Position numbers and translations under genes: made by a program
Notes under the pieces: generated by a model
The model's database searches: none
What the model saw: the letters and a program-made list of their open reading frames with translations, nothing else
What the model was told of the DNA's origin: nothing
Source of the DNA: Bacteroidales bacterium
GTDB taxonomy: Bacteria > Bacteroidota > Bacteroidia > Bacteroidales > F082
DNA: 64,000 nucleotides
Assembly: GCA_017427985.1 (NCBI GenBank)
Contig: JAFRRS010000004.1
Span: forward strand, 186,001 to 250,000
Direction of reading: 5' to 3'
Shown here: positions 8,480-17,270 of the stretch, piece after piece
Position numbering within the stretch: the stretch's first letter is position 1
Layout of the letters: each line of letters begins with the position of its first letter

Positions 8480-9361
8480 TTATTCATAAAGTTCGTCAAT
8501 ATCAGCAGTAAGATATTTTCTCATTGAAAAATATGTTGATAAAGTAGTCAGTAATACTCCCAAAACCAAGACTGAGACATATATTATCGCCACGTTTCCG
8601 AAGTTTATCAAAACAGCAAGTTCTGGAACATTTTTCAATGTCGCCACAAGGAATAATGTGAGAAGAACCAACGACAGAATCGCGCCTATAACTCCTTGAA
8701 TCACAAAATATTTCATGAAAGGTTTTATGATAAAGCCTTCCGTTGCCCCAACAAGCTGCATGCTTCTCACCACAAATCTTTTCGAATAAACCGACAGCCT
8801 GACCGTATGGCTTATCAGCGTCACCGCCATGATGAGCAACACAAAGCCTATGAGCAGAAGCAGAGCCGCTATCTTGTTGACATTCTTATCGATAGAGTGA
8901 ATCAACGACTTCTGGAAATAAACTTCTTTCACGTTTTTATTCTTCAAAACCCATTGCTCTATCTTAGCAATGCTGTCGTTGTTGGCATATTCCGACTTAA
9001 ATCTCACGTCAATGGATGGCAGAAGCGGGTTTTCAACATTGCCGAGCCATTCCAAAATATCTTTTCCCAAGTCTTCCGAAAGTCGCCTCGTAGCTTCCTC
9101 TTTAGAGATATATTCCGTAGATTTCACATATTCTTTTTTATCCAAAACATGTTGAAAATCAATAATATCTTTCTCTTTAACTCCTTTTTTCATCACAACT
9201 TCAAATCCGATGTTCTCTTTGATATAATCTGAAATCCTGTTTGCGAAAAGCATCAGCGACGAGAAAAGGCTCAGCACAAACAAAACAAGCATTATACTCA
9301 TCAATGAAATGAGATATGAACCTCTGAGGCGGCGTTTTGTTGTGGAATTTTCGCTTTTCAT
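8480..9361 (-). CDS. ftsX: Cell division protein FtsX (permease-like)
   Basis: This 293-residue protein has four membrane segments, with a large extracytoplasmic loop between the first and second (about residues 50-160) and the typical FtsX motif SKRFVVRSMQLVGATEGFIIKPF. FtsX works with the ATPase FtsE to activate peptidoglycan hydrolases at the septum. ftsE is not in the neighbourhood, which is usual for this phylum. The start at 9361 (MKSENSTTKRRL) is chosen because the ATG at 9442 lies upstream of the gene's own -7 box (9376-9384). The gene is divergent from the M64 peptidase. Confidence 0.93.
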   Translation of the reverse strand: MKSENSTTKRRLRGSYLISLMSIMLVLFVLSLFSSLMLFANRISDYIKENIGFEVVMKKGVKEKDIIDFQHVLDKKEYVKSTEYISKEEATRRLSEDLGKDILEWLGNVENPLLPSIDVRFKSEYANNDSIAKIEQWVLKNKNVKEVYFQKSLIHSIDKNVNKIAALLLLIGFVLLIMAVTLISHTVRLSVYSKRFVVRSMQLVGATEGFIIKPFMKYFVIQGVIGAILSLVLLTLFLVATLKNVPELAVLINFGNVAIIYVSVLVLGVLLTTLSTYFSMRKYLTADIDELYE

Positions 9362-9375
9362 ATTAATATTAGCTT

Positions 9376-9384
9376 GCAAAAATA
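9376..9384 (-). promoter_or_regulatory. -7 box TATTTTTGC of ftsX
   Basis: The minus strand reads TATTTTTGC 15 nt upstream of the ftsX ATG. Together with the opposing box at 9398-9406 it forms a compact pair of divergent promoters. Confidence 0.55.
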
Positions 9385-9397
9385 ATAAAAAAATTTG

Positions 9398-9406
9398 TAA
9401 TTTTGC
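9398..9406 (+). promoter_or_regulatory. -7 box TAATTTTGC of the M64 peptidase gene
   Basis: The plus strand reads TAATTTTGC 17 nt before the ATG at 9423. It is back-to-back with the ftsX promoter within about 30 bp. Confidence 0.55.
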
Positions 9407-9422
9407 ATAAAAATTTATCAAC

Positions 9423-10700
9423 ATGAAGAAGTCGCTATTCATAATCTTATCAACAATCCTGATTTTTGCAGGACTTAAAGCAAAAGGTCAAATAGAATAT
9501 GATAAATATTTTACAGACAATCAGTTGCGAATAGATTATTACCTTTTCGGAAACTCCGATACTGTGATGTATGCTGTCGACAAGCTCGTGAAAGAGCCTA
9601 CATGGGGCGGTCAGCGTCTGCAGATGATTGACAATATGAATTACGGAAAGTATTATTTTGAAGTCACACTTCCCGATTCGGACATAGTGCTTTATTCACA
9701 TGGCTATTGCCTGCTTTTCGGCGAGTGGCAGACTACTGACGAGGCTACAAGAATAAGCAAAGGCTTCCATGAATCTGTCGTGATGCCGTTCCCGAAAGAG
9801 ACTGTCGATGTGACTTTTTATGCCTGCAACAATCAAAACGAGTTCATTGAGCAGATGAAACTTACAATTGATCCAAACGACTATTTCATCACTCCGGCAC
9901 CGAAGTTGCCTTACGCCATTTATAATGTTTATGGCGATTATCCTGTTGAAAAAGCTGTTGACATTGTGCTTCTTCCAGATGGCTATACAGAAAAAGAGAT
10001 GGGAAAATTTGTGCAGGACTGCCAGTTTTTCGTGAAAAGCCTCTTCAGCTACGCGCCTTACAACCGTTATCAGGACCGTTTCAACATTCGTGCTGTGATG
10101 GTGCCGTCACACGACTCTGACATCACCATGCCTGGCGACGGACTTTACCGCAACACCGCTTTAAGCTGCAGCTTCTGGACTTTCGACAGTGAACGCTACT
10201 GCATGACATACGACAACGAGACTATGAAAACGCTTGCCGGACAAGTGCCTTACGACCAGATTTACATCCTTGCTAACACCAAGAAATACGGCGGTGGCGG
10301 CATTTTCAACTCATATTGCGTGAGCACGACAGGCAATTCCTATTCTTCTGACGTCATCATCCATGAGTTCGGTCACGGTTTCGCAGGACTTGCTGACGAA
10401 TACGCTTACGAAGGCACTGACAACTATAACCTTGAAGTCGAGCCTTGGGAGCCTAATATCACGACCTTGGTTAATTTTGAGGCAAAATGGAAAGACATGC
10501 TTGGCAAGAAAACGCCCGTCCCGACTCCCGTTGATAAGAAATTTGAAAATGTCGTCGGCGTGTATGAAGGTGCCGGTTACCAGCTTCACGGCATCTACCG
10601 CCCTATGATAGACTGCCTTATGAACACTTTCAACGGCAACAAATTTTGCCCCGTATGCGAACGAGCCATTGAACGTATGATAAAATACTACACTGAGTAA
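9423..10700 (+). CDS. Secreted IgA-type metallopeptidase, M64 family
   Basis: This 425-residue protein has a signal peptide. Its N-terminal beta-rich domain corresponds to the Peptidase_M64_N region. The catalytic domain starts with VDIVLLPDGYTEKEM, and its zinc site HEFGHGFAGLADEY (around residues 313-326) has HExxH with a following conserved Asp-Glu. These are the hallmarks of Peptidase_M64 (PF09471), named for Clostridium IgA protease. Many Bacteroidales encode it; the substrate in this organism is unknown. There is no T9SS tail, so it is probably periplasmic or released. Confidence 0.93.
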   Translation: MKKSLFIILSTILIFAGLKAKGQIEYDKYFTDNQLRIDYYLFGNSDTVMYAVDKLVKEPTWGGQRLQMIDNMNYGKYYFEVTLPDSDIVLYSHGYCLLFGEWQTTDEATRISKGFHESVVMPFPKETVDVTFYACNNQNEFIEQMKLTIDPNDYFITPAPKLPYAIYNVYGDYPVEKAVDIVLLPDGYTEKEMGKFVQDCQFFVKSLFSYAPYNRYQDRFNIRAVMVPSHDSDITMPGDGLYRNTALSCSFWTFDSERYCMTYDNETMKTLAGQVPYDQIYILANTKKYGGGGIFNSYCVSTTGNSYSSDVIIHEFGHGFAGLADEYAYEGTDNYNLEVEPWEPNITTLVNFEAKWKDMLGKKTPVPTPVDKKFENVVGVYEGAGYQLHGIYRPMIDCLMNTFNGNKFCPVCERAIERMIKYYTE

Positions 10701-10703
10701 CCG

Positions 10704-11264
10704 ATGAATTTTCTGACAATTTTAAGTCTCGCAATAGCCCTTTCAATGGATTCCTTTTCAGTTTCAATTTGTAAAGGGTTGAATACCAAGAGTTTTTATG
10801 TTAATACTGCCTTTTCATGCGGTTTGTGGTTCGGAGGTTTTCAAGCTCTGATGCCGTTGATAGGTTACTTTTTCGGCTATCAGTTTGAAAGTCTGATAAC
10901 AAATATCGACCACTGGATTGCTTTCGGACTTCTTTTACTCATCGGCGCAAACATGATTAGGGAGGCTTTTGAAGAAGAAAAAGACAAAGATAAAAACAAA
11001 AATAATACCAAAACGATGTTTTTGCTGGCAGTGGCAACCAGTATCGACGCCTTGGCTGTTGGAGTCACATTCGCGTTTCTGATGGTTGACATTTGGCGGG
11101 CTATATTAATAATAGGAGTGACAACTTTTCTGTTCAGTTTTGCAGGAGTCGCAATCGGCAATTTCTTCGGAGTAAAATATTCAAAACCTGCAAGCGTCAT
11201 CGGCGGAATAATCCTCATTTTGATTGGAACAAAAATCCTTCTTGAGCATCTAAACGTCTTGTAA
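10704..11264 (+). CDS. mntP: Manganese efflux pump MntP family protein
   Basis: This 186-residue protein has six membrane helices in two DUF204 repeats, with the paired acidic motifs ALSMDSFSVSICKG near the N-terminus and ATSIDALAVGVTF in the second repeat. These aspartates are typical of the MntP Mn(II) exporter in the inner membrane. It begins 3 bp after the M64 peptidase stop and is probably cotranscribed. No yybP-ykoY riboswitch is visible upstream. Confidence 0.93.
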   Translation: MNFLTILSLAIALSMDSFSVSICKGLNTKSFYVNTAFSCGLWFGGFQALMPLIGYFFGYQFESLITNIDHWIAFGLLLLIGANMIREAFEEEKDKDKNKNNTKTMFLLAVATSIDALAVGVTFAFLMVDIWRAILIIGVTTFLFSFAGVAIGNFFGVKYSKPASVIGGIILILIGTKILLEHLNVL

Positions 11265-11653
11265 TTATCTCATTATTTTGATTTGAATTAATAAAAGAAA
11301 TTAATAAAAAAATAAACAGATAAGTTAGTGTTAATAACTCTTTAAGTCATTATAAACCAAAATAAAAGAGTGTTGAAAACTGTTGATTATGGTGTTAATT
11401 TCAACGGAATAACTTTTTAAAACTTTTTGATTTTTCAGGTTTTCGACAGCCTAAAAAACTTATCAATTTTTTATAACATTTTTATCAACTTTTAAACATA
11501 AAAATTGTTGATAAATTTTTCAAAATTGATTTTCAATAAGATAAAAAAAATGTCAAAAAAAGGCGTTTTTATAACTATTTAAAAATTAAAGAAAAAGAAT
11601 TTTTGATTAAAAAAAATGTATTATTTTTGTGAAAATTTTTCAACATTTGTAAA
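11265..11653. other. 389-bp AT-rich non-coding region with a DnaA-box-like cluster
   Basis: No credible ORF is present. The region is extremely AT-rich and contains repeated variants of TTATCAACA on both strands. These are TGTTAATAA (11329-11337), TGTTGAAAA (11371-11379), TGTTGATTA (11381-11389), TTATCAACT (11482-11490), TGTTGATAA (11506-11514) and TTTTCAACA (11637-11645). TTATCAACA differs by one base from the DnaA box TTATCCACA. It could be an origin-like or regulatory region, but low-complexity sequence will produce some such matches by chance. A -7-like TATTTTTG lies near 11621-11628 ahead of rpiB. Confidence 0.5.
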
Positions 11654-12088
11654 ATGAATCAAATTATTCCTATAGCATCTGACCATGGTGGTTTTGCCAT
11701 GAAAAAGTATATCATTGATAGACTTAAAGATAGCGGTTACGAGGTTAAGGATTACGGCTGTTATTCAGAGGAAAGCGTCGATTATCCTGATATGATACAT
11801 CCTTTGGCTCAGGACATTCAAGATGGAAAATATCCGCTTGGAATAATTCTTTGCGGAAGTGGAAACGGAGCTCAGATGACGGCTAACCATCATCCTCATG
11901 TGCGTGCTGCCTTGTGTTGGAATGTAGAACTTGGAAAACTGGCTCGCCAGCATAACGACGCTAATATTTTGGCATTGCCGGGAAGATTCATCAGCAATGA
12001 ATTGGCTTGGGATATTGTAAAAGCTTATCTTACAACAGATTTTGAAGGTGGAAGACATCTTAACAGAATTAAAAAAATAGACCTGTAG
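11654..12088 (+). CDS. rpiB: Ribose 5-phosphate isomerase B
   Basis: This 144-residue protein has the RpiB/LacAB fold motifs IPIASDHGGFAMKKYI, GCYSEESVDYPD, ILCGSGNGAQMTANHHP and the C-terminal GGRHLNRIKKI. It interconverts ribose 5-phosphate and ribulose 5-phosphate in the pentose phosphate pathway. The last codons, GAC CTG TAG, run into a CCTGTAGG palindromic element, so the stop codon is part of the repeat. Confidence 0.96.
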   Translation: MNQIIPIASDHGGFAMKKYIIDRLKDSGYEVKDYGCYSEESVDYPDMIHPLAQDIQDGKYPLGIILCGSGNGAQMTANHHPHVRAALCWNVELGKLARQHNDANILALPGRFISNELAWDIVKAYLTTDFEGGRHLNRIKKIDL

Positions 12089-12114
12089 GGATAATACATG
12101 TCTTATCCGTAATG
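12082..12114. repeat. CCTGTAGG-family palindromic element (degenerate) at the rpiB stop
   Basis: CCTGTAGGGATAA faces TTATCCGTAATG around ATACATGTC. It aligns with the better-preserved copies at 59338 (CCTGTAGGGGACAAGG...) and 17737. It supplies the rpiB stop codon TAG (12086-12088) and ends near the start of the downstream lutB-like gene. Confidence 0.65.
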
Positions 12115-13503
12115 TATGTTAATATGACAGAAAAAGGTACAGTTTTTAGTCAGAACGTGAAGCAAGTTGCTTTTGATGTCGAACATCAGAAAAGAATGAT
12201 GTCCCGATACGATTTCTTCATGTCTGTAGCTGAAGATTGTGCCAACCATTACGCCAATATTGAGCTTGAAAAGTCGAGAGCTTTCAACATCCGCAATAAG
12301 GCATTTAAAAATTACGACAAACTTTTGGTTGATTTTGAGACCAATATTGTCAACAATGGCGGCATTGTACGTTGGGCTCGTGATGCAGAAGAGGCTAAGC
12401 AGTTGGTTTACGACATTTTGGACGATGAAAAAGCCAAAAATGTTGTAAAAACCAAGAGTACAGTGGCTGAAGAGATTGGACTGATGTCTTATCTTGAAAT
12501 GAAAAAGATAAAAGTCACTGAGACTGACACCGGCGATTTTATCTGTTATCAATACAATGAAAGACCTTCGGATGTGACGCATTCGGCGGCGCATAAATCG
12601 AGGAAAGAGATTTCAGAAACGTTTACCGAAAAATTCGGTGTTAAAGAAGATCTTTCTGCCAAACAGCTGATGATTGTCACTCGTAAAGTCTTGAATGACA
12701 AATATTTAAACGCTGATGCAACAATCACTGGTGCTGATTTCATTGTAGCCGATACCGGTGACATTGTCATGTCTGAAAATGAAGGCAATGTGTTGAAAAC
12801 GATGTCGTTGGCTAATGTTCAAATTGTTTTGGCTGGCATCGACAAGCTCATTCCTTCCGTTGACGATTTGAGCGTGTTGCTTCCACTTTCTTCGCTTTAC
12901 GAGGTTACAAAGATTAAGGCAAAGTCAATTTATACATTGTTAAGCGGACCTGCCAAGGAAGAATGTGACAGAAACAAGAAGCTTTACGTTGTTTTGATTG
13001 ACAACAGGCGTTCATACCTTATGGAAAAAGAGGTGCAGCGTAAGATTTTCACATGTATTGAATGTGGAGCCTGCCATAGTGTTTGTCCGGTTTTCAACAC
13101 TGTTGGCGGACATGTTTACGATAGCGCTTTTCCTGGTCCTGTCGGAGCAATAGTTTCATTGTCAGAATGTTATGAAAACTCAGCACATCTTTCGACACTT
13201 TGCGCGTCGTGTCATCAGTGCGAGGAGTATTGTCCGATGAACATTAAAATCAGCGATTTGATTTTGCAAAACAGAATCGATATTATAAAGGAAGACAGGT
13301 CGCTGGTTGGTGAGAAGAACGTTTTTAACTTTATATTAAACAGAGTCGAGAACCGTAAAGACATGGACAACAAGCCATTTTTCAAGAATTTCGAATTGAA
13401 GCAGCTCTTGAAAAAGACCTGGGGCACCCACCGAGAAATCCCTGTCTTCGCTGAAAAATCATTCTCCCAGCTCTGGCGAGAGATTTACGGTAGTGAAGAG
13501 TAA
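12112..13503 (+). CDS. LutB-like lactate utilisation iron-sulfur protein
   Basis: This 463-residue protein has an N-terminal LUD-type domain (KTKSTVAEEIGL, SVDDLSVLLP) and two [4Fe-4S] motifs, CIECGACHSVCPVF around residue 319 and CASCHQCEEYCPM around residue 364. This is the architecture of LutB in the LutABC L-lactate oxidation complex. lutA and lutC are not adjacent, so the protein is an orphan here, and its partner or substrate is uncertain. The start may be ATG 12112 (MYVNMTEK) or ATG 12124 (MTEKGTVF). The palindromic element ends next to the former, which makes 12124 attractive. Confidence 0.82.
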   Translation: MYVNMTEKGTVFSQNVKQVAFDVEHQKRMMSRYDFFMSVAEDCANHYANIELEKSRAFNIRNKAFKNYDKLLVDFETNIVNNGGIVRWARDAEEAKQLVYDILDDEKAKNVVKTKSTVAEEIGLMSYLEMKKIKVTETDTGDFICYQYNERPSDVTHSAAHKSRKEISETFTEKFGVKEDLSAKQLMIVTRKVLNDKYLNADATITGADFIVADTGDIVMSENEGNVLKTMSLANVQIVLAGIDKLIPSVDDLSVLLPLSSLYEVTKIKAKSIYTLLSGPAKEECDRNKKLYVVLIDNRRSYLMEKEVQRKIFTCIECGACHSVCPVFNTVGGHVYDSAFPGPVGAIVSLSECYENSAHLSTLCASCHQCEEYCPMNIKISDLILQNRIDIIKEDRSLVGEKNVFNFILNRVENRKDMDNKPFFKNFELKQLLKKTWGTHREIPVFAEKSFSQLWREIYGSEE

Positions 13504-13711
13504 AAAGTTGCGGAATGATTTAATTATCTCGTTAATTATAAATCCAAACTGTTTTTCATTCCAAAAACAGTCACATGTAACATTTTTTTAAATGAAGAGA
13601 TACATTAAATGCTTTTCCGAATATCTGGAAAATAAAAAAAAAATTTATGCTGATAAAATTATTTTAGTAGCATAAAAATTTTTGCTATCTTTGCAGCAAA
13701 ATATTATCATC
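13504..13711. promoter_or_regulatory. Intergenic region with hairpin, inverted repeat and promoter
   Basis: A hairpin CTGTTTTT/AAAAACAG (about 13549-13570) may terminate lutB. The inverted repeat TTTATGCT (13644-13651) / AGCATAAA (13669-13676), with 17 nt between the arms, precedes the -7 box TATCTTTGC (13686-13694) of the AAA ATPase gene and is a candidate operator. No ORF is present. Confidence 0.5.
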
Positions 13712-14857
13712 ATGTCTGCAATACAACATAATCCTTTCATTGTGATGGGCAAAATCCCGGCGGAATTGTTTTGTGACCGCGAAACGGAATCAAGGAAACT
13801 CATTCATTCACTTACAAACGGCAATAATGTTGTGCTCATTTCACCTCGAAGAATGGGCAAAACAGGTCTTATTCATTTTTGTTATGATAATGATATAATA
13901 AGTGATAACTATTATACTTTTTTCGTCGACATACTTCATACTTCTAATCTGCGCGAATTCACATACAATCTTGGAAGATGTATATATAAAGAATTAGTTC
14001 CGAAAGGAAAACGATTTGTGAGAGGATTTATCCAAGCATTAAAATCAATAAGCGGAAAATTCAGTATAGACGCACTCAACGGAAGTCCTACATTTGGTAT
14101 TGAATTGGGCGATATTAATAATGCAGAGCTTACTCTTGAAGAGATTTTCAATTATTTGGAAAACGCTGGAAAACCATGTATTATGTCAATTGACGAGTTT
14201 CAACAAGTGACTCACTATCCGGAAAAAAATATTGAAGCATTGCTGCGAGGACATATTCAAAACATGCAGAATTGCCGATTCGTTTTTGCAGGAAGCGAAA
14301 GAAGCATAATGCAAAACATGTTCACTTCTTCGGCAAGACCATTTTACCAGAGCGCCGATCTGCTTGAACTCAACGAAATTCCTTTTGAAAAATATTCATC
14401 ATTCGTAAATCGTCTTTTTAACGAGCGACAAAGATTTATTGGCAACAATACTATTAAATATGTGTATGAGCTTTTCAGAGGTCATACTTTTTATATGCAA
14501 AAAGTGTTTAACGAAGCATTTTCTATAACAGAAAACGGAAAAACCTGTGATATTGATAACATAAAAACAGCTATCAACACGATACTTGGCGACAAGGAAA
14601 CTACATATATGGAAATCCTTTCAGCAATTCCCGAAAAACAGAAGCCGTTATTATACGCCATTGCCGATGAAGGTGTGGCATCACATGTTACATCTATTGT
14701 TTTTTCAAAAAAACATAATCTTGACTCGGCAAGTTCCATACAGTCTGCCATTAAACAATTGTTAAGTCAAAATCTGATAACAGAGGTTCATAAAGAGTTT
14801 TCAGTTACAGATAAGTTCTTTGCATTATGGATTAATAGAATCTATAACGAAAAATAA
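13712..14857 (+). CDS. AAA+ ATPase of the archaeal-type (PF01637-like) family
   Basis: This 381-residue protein opens with the family signature FIVMGKIPAELFCDRETE. Walker A appears as SPRRMGKTGL (around residues 48-57), and Walker B as CIMSIDEFQQV. A DE-rich sensor region and a C-terminal winged-helix-like segment (LISQ/SQNLITEVHKEFSVTDKFFALWI) follow. These STAND-like ATPases are abundant in Bacteroidales, and their role is unproven. The start is set at 13712 (MSAIQHNPF), because the in-frame ATG at 13682 lies at the promoter box 13686-13694. Confidence 0.85.
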   Translation: MSAIQHNPFIVMGKIPAELFCDRETESRKLIHSLTNGNNVVLISPRRMGKTGLIHFCYDNDIISDNYYTFFVDILHTSNLREFTYNLGRCIYKELVPKGKRFVRGFIQALKSISGKFSIDALNGSPTFGIELGDINNAELTLEEIFNYLENAGKPCIMSIDEFQQVTHYPEKNIEALLRGHIQNMQNCRFVFAGSERSIMQNMFTSSARPFYQSADLLELNEIPFEKYSSFVNRLFNERQRFIGNNTIKYVYELFRGHTFYMQKVFNEAFSITENGKTCDIDNIKTAINTILGDKETTYMEILSAIPEKQKPLLYAIADEGVASHVTSIVFSKKHNLDSASSIQSAIKQLLSQNLITEVHKEFSVTDKFFALWINRIYNEK

Positions 14858-14946
14858 AGAAAATAGTTGTTTTTTACTAAAATTTCTTATTTTAAAACAT
14901 ACTGAAAATCAACACTTTACGTTTTTGAAAGCCAAATATGACAAAA

Positions 14947-14983
14947 TTTTTGTTGTCCGTTCAAAAAAATACCTTACCTTTGC
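14947..14983 (+). promoter_or_regulatory. Promoter of the acpP-fabF-rnc operon
   Basis: TTTTTGTTG (14947-14955) is followed by a 19-nt spacer and TACCTTTGC (14975-14983). The acpP ATG lies about 52 nt downstream. This closely fits the Bacteroidetes housekeeping consensus TTTG-N19-TAnnTTTG. Confidence 0.65.
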
Positions 14984-15035
14984 AGAAGTTTTTCTTTGAG
15001 CAGAAAAAAGATTTATTAATTAAAAATTATTGAAA

Positions 15036-15272
15036 ATGTCAGAAGTTAAAGAAAAAGTTGTATCAATCATCGTTGATAAATTAGGTGTTGATCCATCAGA
15101 AGTAGTTGAAACAGCAAACTTTACACAAGATTTAGGTGCCGATTCTCTCGACACAGTTGAGTTGATCCTCGATTTCGAAAAAGAATTCGGCGTATCAATC
15201 CCTGACGATCAGACAGAAAATATCGTCACAGTGGGCGACGCTATCAAATATATCGAAGAACATAAAGCTTAA
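15036..15272 (+). CDS. acpP: Acyl carrier protein
   Basis: This 78-residue acidic protein has the phosphopantetheine attachment motif [10 protein letters not shown] (Ser about residue 39). It carries growing acyl chains in type II fatty acid synthesis. The start at 15036 (MSEVKEK) is chosen over the ATG at 15030. It is followed 2 bp later by fabF, the usual arrangement. Confidence 0.97.
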   Translation: MSEVKEKVVSIIVDKLGVDPSEVVETANFTQDLGADSLDTVELILDFEKEFGVSIPDDQTENIVTVGDAIKYIEEHKA

Positions 15273-15274
15273 TC

Positions 15275-16522
15275 ATGGAATTGAAGCGTGTAGTCATCAC
15301 AGGATTAGGCGCTATCACGCCAATTGGCAACAACGTCCACGATTACTGGGACAGCCTCTGCAAAGGCGTTGGCGGCGCAGCGATGATAACACGTTTCGAC
15401 GCATCAAAGTTCAAGTCACGCATAGCTTGCGAGATCAAAAACTTCGACCCGCTTCAATACTTCGATAGAAAAGAAGCACGTAAACTTGACTTATTCGAAC
15501 AGTTCGCCATGATCTCGGCGGACGAGGCAATTCAAGATTCAGGCATCAACAGAGATAACACCGATTTCACTGAAGTCGGCGTTATCTTTGCGTCTGGTAT
15601 CGGAGGCATAGAAAGCCTCTATTATGAAAACGTGGACTACGCCCGTGGTGACGGAACCCCGCGCGTGAGCCCCTTCACAATCCCAAAACTCCTCCCCGAC
15701 CTCGCAGCAGGTAACATCTCAATAAAATACGGCTTCCAAGGTCCAAACTACTGCACTGTTTCAGCATGTGCCTCATCGGCAAACGCCATCGTGAACGCAT
15801 TCCGTTATATTCATTACGGTAGAAACGAAGTGATGATAGCAGGTGGCGCCGAGGCTCCTATATGCCCGATAAGTGTTGGCGGTTTCGAGGCTATGAAAGC
15901 GCTCTCGACCCGTAACGACGACCCTGCCACCGCTTCACGTCCTTTCGACGCAGACCGCGACGGATTCGTGATGGGTGAAGGCGGCGGTTGCCTCGTACTC
16001 GAAGAACTTGGGCACGCCATCGCCCGTGGAGCGAAAATCTACGGCGAGATTGTGGGCTGCGGCGAGTCAGCGGATGCACATCATATCACAGCTCCGCACG
16101 CTGAAGGACAAGGAGCAGCGCTAAGCATGACACGCGCACTGAAAGAAGCCAGAATATCAGCCGACGTCATCGACCATATCAACACTCACGGAACATCAAC
16201 GCCAGCTGGCGATATTCCTGAGATTCTCGGTATCAAGTCGGTGTTCGGCGAACATGTTTACGACATGTCAATCAACTCGGGCAAGTCAATGACCGGCCAC
16301 CTTCTCGGAGGCGCAGGCGCAATCGAGGCCATCTCAACAGTCCTCGCCTGCCAAAACGACATCGTTCCTCCAACAATCAACCACTTCACCGATGACCAGA
16401 ATATCGACCCTAAAATCGATTTCACATTCTGGAAAGCCAAAAAAAGAACAGTAAACTACGCATTAAGCAACGCTTTCGGTTTCGGTGGACATAACGCAAG
16501 TATCATCTTCAAGAAATTCTGA
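15275..16522 (+). CDS. fabF: 3-oxoacyl-[ACP] synthase II
   Basis: This 415-residue KASII has the catalytic triad Cys in VSACASSANAIV, His in NTHGTSTPAGD and His in MTGHLLGGAGAIE. It elongates acyl-ACP with malonyl-ACP. It sits between acpP and rnc with 2-bp gaps in a single operon. Codon use is relatively GC-rich, as expected for a highly expressed gene. Confidence 0.98.
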   Translation: MELKRVVITGLGAITPIGNNVHDYWDSLCKGVGGAAMITRFDASKFKSRIACEIKNFDPLQYFDRKEARKLDLFEQFAMISADEAIQDSGINRDNTDFTEVGVIFASGIGGIESLYYENVDYARGDGTPRVSPFTIPKLLPDLAAGNISIKYGFQGPNYCTVSACASSANAIVNAFRYIHYGRNEVMIAGGAEAPICPISVGGFEAMKALSTRNDDPATASRPFDADRDGFVMGEGGGCLVLEELGHAIARGAKIYGEIVGCGESADAHHITAPHAEGQGAALSMTRALKEARISADVIDHINTHGTSTPAGDIPEILGIKSVFGEHVYDMSINSGKSMTGHLLGGAGAIEAISTVLACQNDIVPPTINHFTDDQNIDPKIDFTFWKAKKRTVNYALSNAFGFGGHNASIIFKKF

Positions 16523-16524
16523 TA

Positions 16525-17259
16525 ATGTTAAGTCTTTTTCGTTATCGCAATAAGGCCGAAAAAGATTTGGCTAAATATATAAATAATGTGTTCGGGTTTT
16601 ATCCGCACAATATTTCGCTTTTTCAGCTTGCGTTTACCCATAAGTCGATGTGCCACAATAAAGTGGGCGAAATCACAATCAACAACGAACGCCTTGAATA
16701 TCTCGGTGATGCCATTTTAAGTTCGATAGTTGCGGAATATCTTTTCAAAAAATATCCTACAAAACAAGAAGGTTTCCTTACGGAAATGCGTTCAAAAATC
16801 GTCAGCCGTGCCTCGTTGAACAAGCTTTCGATGAAACTTGGCTTCGACACCATGGTTTCGTACGTCAAGCCACATGACAAACACTCGAAATTCCGCTCGA
16901 TTGGAGGCAATGCTTTTGAGGCTTTCACTGGTGCGATTTTCCTCGACAGAGGCTACGATTTTACAAAAAAAATAATAGTCGACAGGATTATTCGCATCCA
17001 TCTTGACATTGATGACATTGAGAAAAACGAAGTCAATTTCAAGAGCCGCCTTCTCGAATGGGCGCAGAAAGAGAAGCATCATGTTGAATTCAAACAAAAC
17101 GGCACCAAGGGCGAAGGATTCGACAAACTTTACATGATTCAGGTGATAGTTGATGATAAAGAATATGGCAATGCCGTGGATTATTCGATAAAAGGTGCCG
17201 AGCAGCTCGCGGCTGAGAAGACATGGCATCTCATGGAAGAGGAAAATCAAGAAAATTAA
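16525..17259 (+). CDS. rnc: Ribonuclease III
   Basis: This 244-residue protein has the RNase III signature NERLEYLGDAILSSIVAEYL and a second acidic motif (GGNAFEAFTGAIFLDRGY). A C-terminal double-stranded RNA-binding domain from about residue 170 ends in KGAEQLAAEKTWHLM. It cleaves structured RNA, including rRNA precursors. It lies 2 bp after fabF. Confidence 0.96.
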   Translation: MLSLFRYRNKAEKDLAKYINNVFGFYPHNISLFQLAFTHKSMCHNKVGEITINNERLEYLGDAILSSIVAEYLFKKYPTKQEGFLTEMRSKIVSRASLNKLSMKLGFDTMVSYVKPHDKHSKFRSIGGNAFEAFTGAIFLDRGYDFTKKIIVDRIIRIHLDIDDIEKNEVNFKSRLLEWAQKEKHHVEFKQNGTKGEGFDKLYMIQVIVDDKEYGNAVDYSIKGAEQLAAEKTWHLMEEENQEN

Positions 17260-17270
17260 AACAATATATT

